Source: Actinomadura hallensis
GTDB lineage: Bacteria; Actinomycetota; Actinomycetes; Streptosporangiales; Streptosporangiaceae
DNA length: 64,000 nt
NCBI RefSeq assembly: GCF_006716765.1
Contig: NZ_VFPO01000001.1
Location: forward strand, 3,286,001-3,350,000
Reading direction: 5' to 3'
Shown here: positions 59,972 to 64,000 of the stretch, piece after piece
How positions within the stretch are numbered: position 1 is the first letter of the stretch
Layout of the letters: each line of letters opens with the position of its first letter
Position numbers and translations under genes: made by a program
Notes under the pieces: generated by a model
Told to the model about the DNA's origin: nothing
The model's input: the letters and a program-made list of their open reading frames with translations, nothing else
Databases searched by the model: none

Positions 59972-61303
59972 TCAGAGGCCGGGGATCTGGTGGTTGCGGA
60001 AGGCGTCGACGAAGTAGGTGTGGTCGGCGCGGACGATCTCGGCGTAGCCGGTGCCGAAGGCGACCATCGCCTCGACGAACGCGGTCTCGTCGTCGCCGAT
60101 GACCTCGTTGATGGCGTCCTCGACCTGGAAGCCGACCAGGGTGTGGTCGGAGTCGCTGTCGGAGACGCAGTGCACCTTGGCGGTGGCGCGGCCCAGGTCG
60201 TCCAGGACCGACAGCATCTCCTCCGGCTCGGTGAGGCCGCTCCAGTCCAGGTCCTCCTCGTACGGGGACAGCTCCTGGACGACGTAGCCGACGCCGTCGA
60301 TCTCGGTGTGGCCGAGCCACGGGTCGGCGTTGGCCTGCAGCGCGCGGCGGGACAGGGCGGTCCGGTGGCCGTGGTGCTTGAAGTACTCCTGGATGCGGGG
60401 GTCGTCGACGACGCGGCTGGGCGCGGCGACGTTGCCCTGCTTCATCGACAGGATCACGTCGTTCTCCAGCGCCTGCGTGTTGCCCTCGACCAGGATGTTG
60501 TAGGCCGACAGCCCGGCGGACCCGATGCCGAAGCCGGACGCGCCGACGATGTCCTTGATCTGGTAGGTGAGGCTGCCGAAGCGCTTGTTGGCCGGGATCG
60601 TCGTCAGGTACTCGGCGTAGGCCGCCTCGACCTTGGCGCGCTCGTCGTCGTCCAGGCGGCGGATGCCGGAGCGGTCGCGGAACCGCCGCTCGGCGCCGCT
60701 GACCTCGGTCATGCGCTCCAGCAGCCCGATGCGGGTCCCGCTCATCGCGGCGACCAGGACGTCCCGCACGTAGCCGTCGGTGGTGTCGAGGGTCAGCGCG
60801 AACTTCTCGTCGCCCTCGTGGGCGGCGAACCGGCGGACCTGGTCGACGTAGGCGCGCACGTAGGTCTCGATCAGCCGGCGGATGTCGTCATCGGAGATCG
60901 CCTTCTGCCAGGCCAGCAGCGCCAGGCTCGCGACGAACCGCTTGACGTCCCAGGTGAAGTGCCCGACGTACGCCTCGTCGTAGTCGTTGACGTCGAAGAC
61001 GAACACGCCGTCGTCGTTCATGTAGGTGCCGAAGTTCTGCGCGTGCAGGTCGCCCTGGATCCACACGCGGGACGTGCGCTCGTCGGCCCACGGGTCGTCG
61101 TCGTGGACGATGTCGGCGTAGAACAGGCAGGCACTGCCCCGGTAGAACGCGAACGGGTCGGAGGCCATCTTGCGGAAGCGGCGGCGGAACTCGGCGGGAC
61201 TGCGCTCCATCAGATCCGAGAACGCGTCGACCAGGACGTCGACGATCTGCGCCTGACGTTCTTTCGGATCCCGTCCGCGCAGTTCCTCGGTGATGCTCGC
61301 CAT
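59972..61303 (-). CDS. DUF2252 family protein
   Basis: A 443-residue protein from the ATG at 61301-61303. MASDPFAFYRGSACLFYADI, RVWIQGDLHAQNFGTYMNDD, FVFDVNDYDEAYVGHFTWDV KRFVASLALLA and TAKVHCVSDSD are the DUF2252 hallmarks. The GDLHxxNFG and FDxNDYDE elements resemble the catalytic and metal loops of aminoglycoside-phosphotransferase-like kinases, so a small-molecule kinase fold is likely although activity is unproven. Full length. It sits between the kam operons, 53 bp from kdd's stop on the same strand, so kdd and DUF2252 may be co-transcribed. Confidence 0.92.
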   Translation of the reverse strand: MASITEELRGRDPKERQAQIVDVLVDAFSDLMERSPAEFRRRFRKMASDPFAFYRGSACLFYADIVHDDDPWADERTSRVWIQGDLHAQNFGTYMNDDGVFVFDVNDYDEAYVGHFTWDVKRFVASLALLAWQKAISDDDIRRLIETYVRAYVDQVRRFAAHEGDEKFALTLDTTDGYVRDVLVAAMSGTRIGLLERMTEVSGAERRFRDRSGIRRLDDDERAKVEAAYAEYLTTIPANKRFGSLTYQIKDIVGASGFGIGSAGLSAYNILVEGNTQALENDVILSMKQGNVAAPSRVVDDPRIQEYFKHHGHRTALSRRALQANADPWLGHTEIDGVGYVVQELSPYEEDLDWSGLTEPEEMLSVLDDLGRATAKVHCVSDSDSDHTLVGFQVEDAINEVIGDDETAFVEAMVAFGTGYAEIVRADHTYFVDAFRNHQIPGL

Positions 61304-61356
61304 GCTCGTGTCTCCTCGATGATCCGGGCCCCCGCCGCTGCCGGGGCATTAGTGGA

Positions 61357-62472
61357 TCATTCTGCCGAATCCGCCGCCGTCCGGGCGGTGAACAGCGCGC
61401 GAACGCCCGGCTCGGTCCGCACCAGTTCCAGCGCGGCCTCGGCGTGCCCCGGGACGTAGCCGTTGCCGATGAGCATCGTGACGTCGGCGGCCAGTCCCTC
61501 GGCGCCGAGCGCGGCGGCCGGGAACGAGGTCGCCATCGAGAAGAACACGACGGTGCCGCCCGGCGCGGTCGCCAGGATCGCGCCGTGCTCGCAGCCCGGC
61601 ACGTCCACGCAGACGACGGTGACGTCGGCGGGTCCGCCGGCGCCCTCGACGGCCGCGGCGACGGCGACGGGGTCGCGGGCGTCGGCCCGGACGACGGCGT
61701 CGGCGAGGCCCGAGGCGGCCAGCCGGTCCTCCTCCTCGGCGGTCGGCACCAGGCCGACCAGGCGGGACGCCCCGGCGCGGCGCGCGGCCGCCAGGGACAG
61801 CGAGCCGCTCTTGCCCGCCGCGCCGAGCACCGCCACGACCGGACCCGCCCCCTCCGCGGGCCCTCCTGCGGCGCCTTCTGCGGCACGGGCCGCGACGACG
61901 CGGCGGGTGAGGGCGGGGGCGCCGCACACGTCCATGACGGCGAGGGCCAGCGGGACGGGCAGGTCGTCCGGCAGCACCGCCGCGGCGGACCGGCCGAACA
62001 GGATCGCGTGGCCCCGCGCGGGCACCTGCTCCGACAGGCCGTCCCAGCGGGCCAGCCCGTCGGTGATCGCCAGCGGTGTGAGGGTCAGCGAGACGAGCGT
62101 GGCGACGCGGTCGCCGGGCGCGAGCCCGAGCGGCGACCGCGGCCCGGCCTCCTCCACGACGCCGACGAGCATGCCCCCGGAGCCGGTCACGGGGTTGTGC
62201 ATCTTGCCGCGCTCGGCGACGATCCGCAGCACCTCGGCGCGGATGGCGCCGGGGTCGCCGCCGTGCGCGGTGTGCAGCTGCCGGTAGGACGCCGCGTCGA
62301 GGTTGAGGCGCTCCACGCCGATCCGGACCTCGTCGTCGCGGATCCGGGGGTCGGTGTCGAGCCGCAGCGCGGCCTGCGGCAGCACGCCCTCGGGCTCCAG
62401 CACCCGGTGCAGTCCCACCGCCGACCCCACCGCCGATTCCGCCGCGCCCGCCGCCGTGCCGCCGTCGCCCAT
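61357..62472 (-). CDS. kdd: L-erythro-3,5-diaminohexanoate dehydrogenase
   Basis: A 371-residue protein from the ATG at 62470-62472. LHRVLEPEGVLPQAALRLDT, VERLNLDAASYRQLH and VAERGKMHNPVTGSGGMLVG are Kdd-specific; the Rossmann part has VVAVLGAAGKSGSLSLAAAR and the tail GTVVFFSMATSFPAAALGAE, MLIGNGYVPGHAEAALELVR. It oxidatively deaminates 3,5-diaminohexanoate to 5-amino-3-oxohexanoate with NAD(P). Divergent from kamA with 140 bp between starts and an ATACC-G-GGTAT palindrome in between. Confidence 0.93.
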   Translation of the reverse strand: MGDGGTAAGAAESAVGSAVGLHRVLEPEGVLPQAALRLDTDPRIRDDEVRIGVERLNLDAASYRQLHTAHGGDPGAIRAEVLRIVAERGKMHNPVTGSGGMLVGVVEEAGPRSPLGLAPGDRVATLVSLTLTPLAITDGLARWDGLSEQVPARGHAILFGRSAAAVLPDDLPVPLALAVMDVCGAPALTRRVVAARAAEGAAGGPAEGAGPVVAVLGAAGKSGSLSLAAARRAGASRLVGLVPTAEEEDRLAASGLADAVVRADARDPVAVAAAVEGAGGPADVTVVCVDVPGCEHGAILATAPGGTVVFFSMATSFPAAALGAEGLAADVTMLIGNGYVPGHAEAALELVRTEPGVRALFTARTAADSAE

Positions 62473-62515
62473 CACCGTTCCACCTTCCCGAAGACGCCCC
62501 TGGTGCACGAAAGAT

Positions 62516-62526
62516 ATACCGGGTAT
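62516..62526. promoter_or_regulatory. ATACC-G-GGTAT palindrome between kdd and kamA
   Basis: Perfect 11-bp odd palindrome, 44-54 bp before kdd and 87-97 bp before kamA. Nine of its bases (ATACCGGGT) recur upstream of kamD at 58294-58302. Candidate operator of a lysine-responsive regulator not found in the window. Confidence 0.55.
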
Positions 62527-62612
62527 CACTGGTTTCATCGAAAGTCTTCCCGTAACGTCGGCGCCATACAAGAGTTTCATGCGATACACGTGAAGCGAGG
62601 AGGCGGTCAACG

Positions 62613-63995
62613 ATGACCACTGCCCTGCACCCGGACCGGGACGCCCCGCCCGGCGAGACCGCGCCCCAGCCGTACGCCTACCGGCGCAGGCCCCTGGAGG
62701 AGCCGGACTGGCGCCGCTTTCCGGGCTGGCGCGACGTCACGCGGCAGGAGTGGGAGTCGGCGCAGTGGCAGCGCGCCAACTGCGTGAAGAACCTGCGGCA
62801 GCTGCGCAGGGTCATGGGCGACCTGCTGGACGAGTCCTTCTACGCCGACCTCGAACGCGACCAGGCCGAGCGCGCGACCATGTCGATGCTCCTGCCGCCG
62901 CAGATGCTCAACACGATGGACGCCTCCTCCACCGCCGCCTTCTACGCCGACCCCGTGCGGCGCTACATGCTCCCCGTGTTCAGCGACCGCCGCACCGACT
63001 GGCCGTCGCACCCCCTCGCCAGCCGCGACTCGCTGCACGAGGCCGAGATGTGGGCGGTCGAGGGCCTCACCCACCGCTACCCCACCAAGGTGCTCGCCGA
63101 GATCCTGCCGACCTGCCCGCAGTACTGCGGCCACTGCACCCGCATGGACCTGGTCGGCAACTCCACCCCGAGCGTCGACAAGCACAGGTTCACGATCAAG
63201 CCGCCGGACCGGCTCGGCGCCATGCTCGACTACCTGCGCCGCACCCCCGGCGTCCGCGACGTGGTCGTCTCCGGCGGCGACGTCGCCAACATGCCGTGGC
63301 CGCGGCTGGAGTCGTTCGTGGACTCCCTGCTCGACATCGACAACATCCGCGACGTCCGCCTGGCCAGCAAGGCGCTCATGGGCCTGCCGCAGCACTGGCT
63401 GCAGGACGACGTCCGCGCCGGCATGGAACGCCTGGCCGCCAAGGCCCGGCGGCGCGGCGTGCAGATCGCGATCCACACCCACGTCAACGCCGCCCAGTCG
63501 GTGACGCCGCTGGTGGCCCGGGCGGCGCGCGCCATGCTCGACACCGGCATCCGCGACGTCCGCAACCAGGGCGTGCTGCTGCGCGGCGTCAACGACACCC
63601 CCGAGGCGCTCCTCGACCTGTCGTTCGCGCTGCTCGACGAGGCGGAGATCGTCCCGTACTACCTGTACATGTGCGACATGATCCCCTACAGCGAGCACTG
63701 GCGGCTCGCGGTGTGGGAGGCGCAGGAACTCCAGCACGCCATCATGGGCTACCTTCCCGGTTTCGCCACGCCCCGCATCGTGTGCGACGTCCCCTACGTC
63801 GGCAAGCGCTGGGTGCACCAGCCCGCCGGCTACGACCGCGAACGCGGGATCTCCTACTGGACGAAGAACTACCGCACCGCCCTGGAGGCGTCCGACCCCG
63901 ACGCGCTGACCCGGCGGTACGAGTACCACGACCCGATCTACACGTTGCCGGAGCGCGGCCGCGAGTGGTGGCGGGAGCGGGCGGAGGCGGCCTGA
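62613..63995 (+). CDS. kamA: KamA-family radical SAM aminomutase (lysine 2,3-aminomutase-like)
   Basis: A 460-residue protein; ATG at 62613 behind GCGAGGAGG. The radical SAM cluster motif is C-x3-C-x2-C at Cys168, Cys172, Cys175 (LPTCPQYCGHCTRMDLVGNS). Other blocks: WRDVTRQEWESAQWQRANCV KNLRQL, GVRDVVVSGGDVANMPWPRL ESFV, VQIAIHTHVNAAQSVTPLVA and VRNQGVLLRGVNDTPEALLD LSFAL. C-terminal PRIVCDVPYVGKRW could hold the PLP lysine. Classical KamA has CTRRR after the cluster; here it is CTRMD, so this is a divergent branch. In this cluster the expected reaction is L-lysine to beta-lysine, the first step. Confidence 0.88.
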   Translation: MTTALHPDRDAPPGETAPQPYAYRRRPLEEPDWRRFPGWRDVTRQEWESAQWQRANCVKNLRQLRRVMGDLLDESFYADLERDQAERATMSMLLPPQMLNTMDASSTAAFYADPVRRYMLPVFSDRRTDWPSHPLASRDSLHEAEMWAVEGLTHRYPTKVLAEILPTCPQYCGHCTRMDLVGNSTPSVDKHRFTIKPPDRLGAMLDYLRRTPGVRDVVVSGGDVANMPWPRLESFVDSLLDIDNIRDVRLASKALMGLPQHWLQDDVRAGMERLAAKARRRGVQIAIHTHVNAAQSVTPLVARAARAMLDTGIRDVRNQGVLLRGVNDTPEALLDLSFALLDEAEIVPYYLYMCDMIPYSEHWRLAVWEAQELQHAIMGYLPGFATPRIVCDVPYVGKRWVHQPAGYDRERGISYWTKNYRTALEASDPDALTRRYEYHDPIYTLPERGREWWRERAEAA

Positions 63996-64000
63996 CGCCG

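Overview
The window is chromosomal DNA from a very GC-rich filamentous-type actinobacterium. RbpA, an SpoU/RsmC/DksA/MreB-like housekeeping block, adjacent Lnt and Ppm1-type lipoprotein/mannosyl-transfer enzymes, WYL, IclR and TetR regulators, GTG starts, a gas-vesicle gene end and an Erm methylase together point to Streptosporangiales (an Actinomadura-like organism). No single gene proves the genus. There is no rRNA, CRISPR array or prophage.

Layout. 1-9.7 kb: end of a gvpF/L gene, a SAM methyltransferase, an MFS exporter with a damaged 5' end, a truncated DinB-type gene, a low-density stretch (2.7-3.5 kb) with palindromes, DUF72, a tyrosine recombinase followed by a relic of a hydrolase gene that is intact at 38.3 kb, a HAD phosphatase, a DUF1707 membrane protein and a PAP2 phosphatase. 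9.8-18.8 kb: a LuxR relic, an ECF sigma factor coupled to an inverted OGT-Ada fusion, an epimerase, CDGSH protein, HemK-like methylase, TetR, YigZ, HAD-IIA phosphatase and an acyl-CoA ligase closed by a 38-bp perfect palindrome. 18.9-20.2 kb: an IS110-family element just downstream of terD. 21-25.2 kb: an acyl-CoA oxidase-like protein and an acyltransferase divergent from a KAS III. 25.3-31.9 kb: DoxX, a frameshifted class V aminotransferase divergent from LysR, IclR, WYL divergent from a flavin/PPOX gene broken by a 19-bp duplication, LOG-like and pterin dehydratase genes.

32-41.3 kb: a 418-aa alanine-rich protein, two TetR genes with a hydrolase, two related tRNA genes (one with an odd anticodon loop), an Erm-type 23S rRNA methylase, an HSL-type hydrolase, a LysE exporter and a kinase-like membrane protein. 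41.5-48.1 kb: a MoxR-DUF58-VWA operon, two RNA methyltransferases, a DksA-like protein coupled to an MreB-like actin homologue, another methylase. 48.2-55 kb: EF-hand protein, GDPD phosphodiesterase, a Phd-type antitoxin, a two-gene clpP operon whose second subunit has lost catalytic His and Asp, rbpA with an exact SigR-type promoter, and fxsA-ppm1-lnt.

55.3-64 kb: kal-kamE-kamD, a DUF4239 gene, a Pro-rich protein, DUF2252, and kdd divergent from kamA. These encode most of the lysine-to-acetoacetate/crotonyl-CoA fermentation route (via beta-lysine and 3,5-diaminohexanoate). The cleavage enzyme Kce is not in the window. A shared 9-bp motif upstream of kamD and kdd suggests common control.

A recurring structural theme is short tandem duplication (12-21 bp). 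Several units span stop codons in a way that puts TGA in more than one frame, and one breaks a gene.
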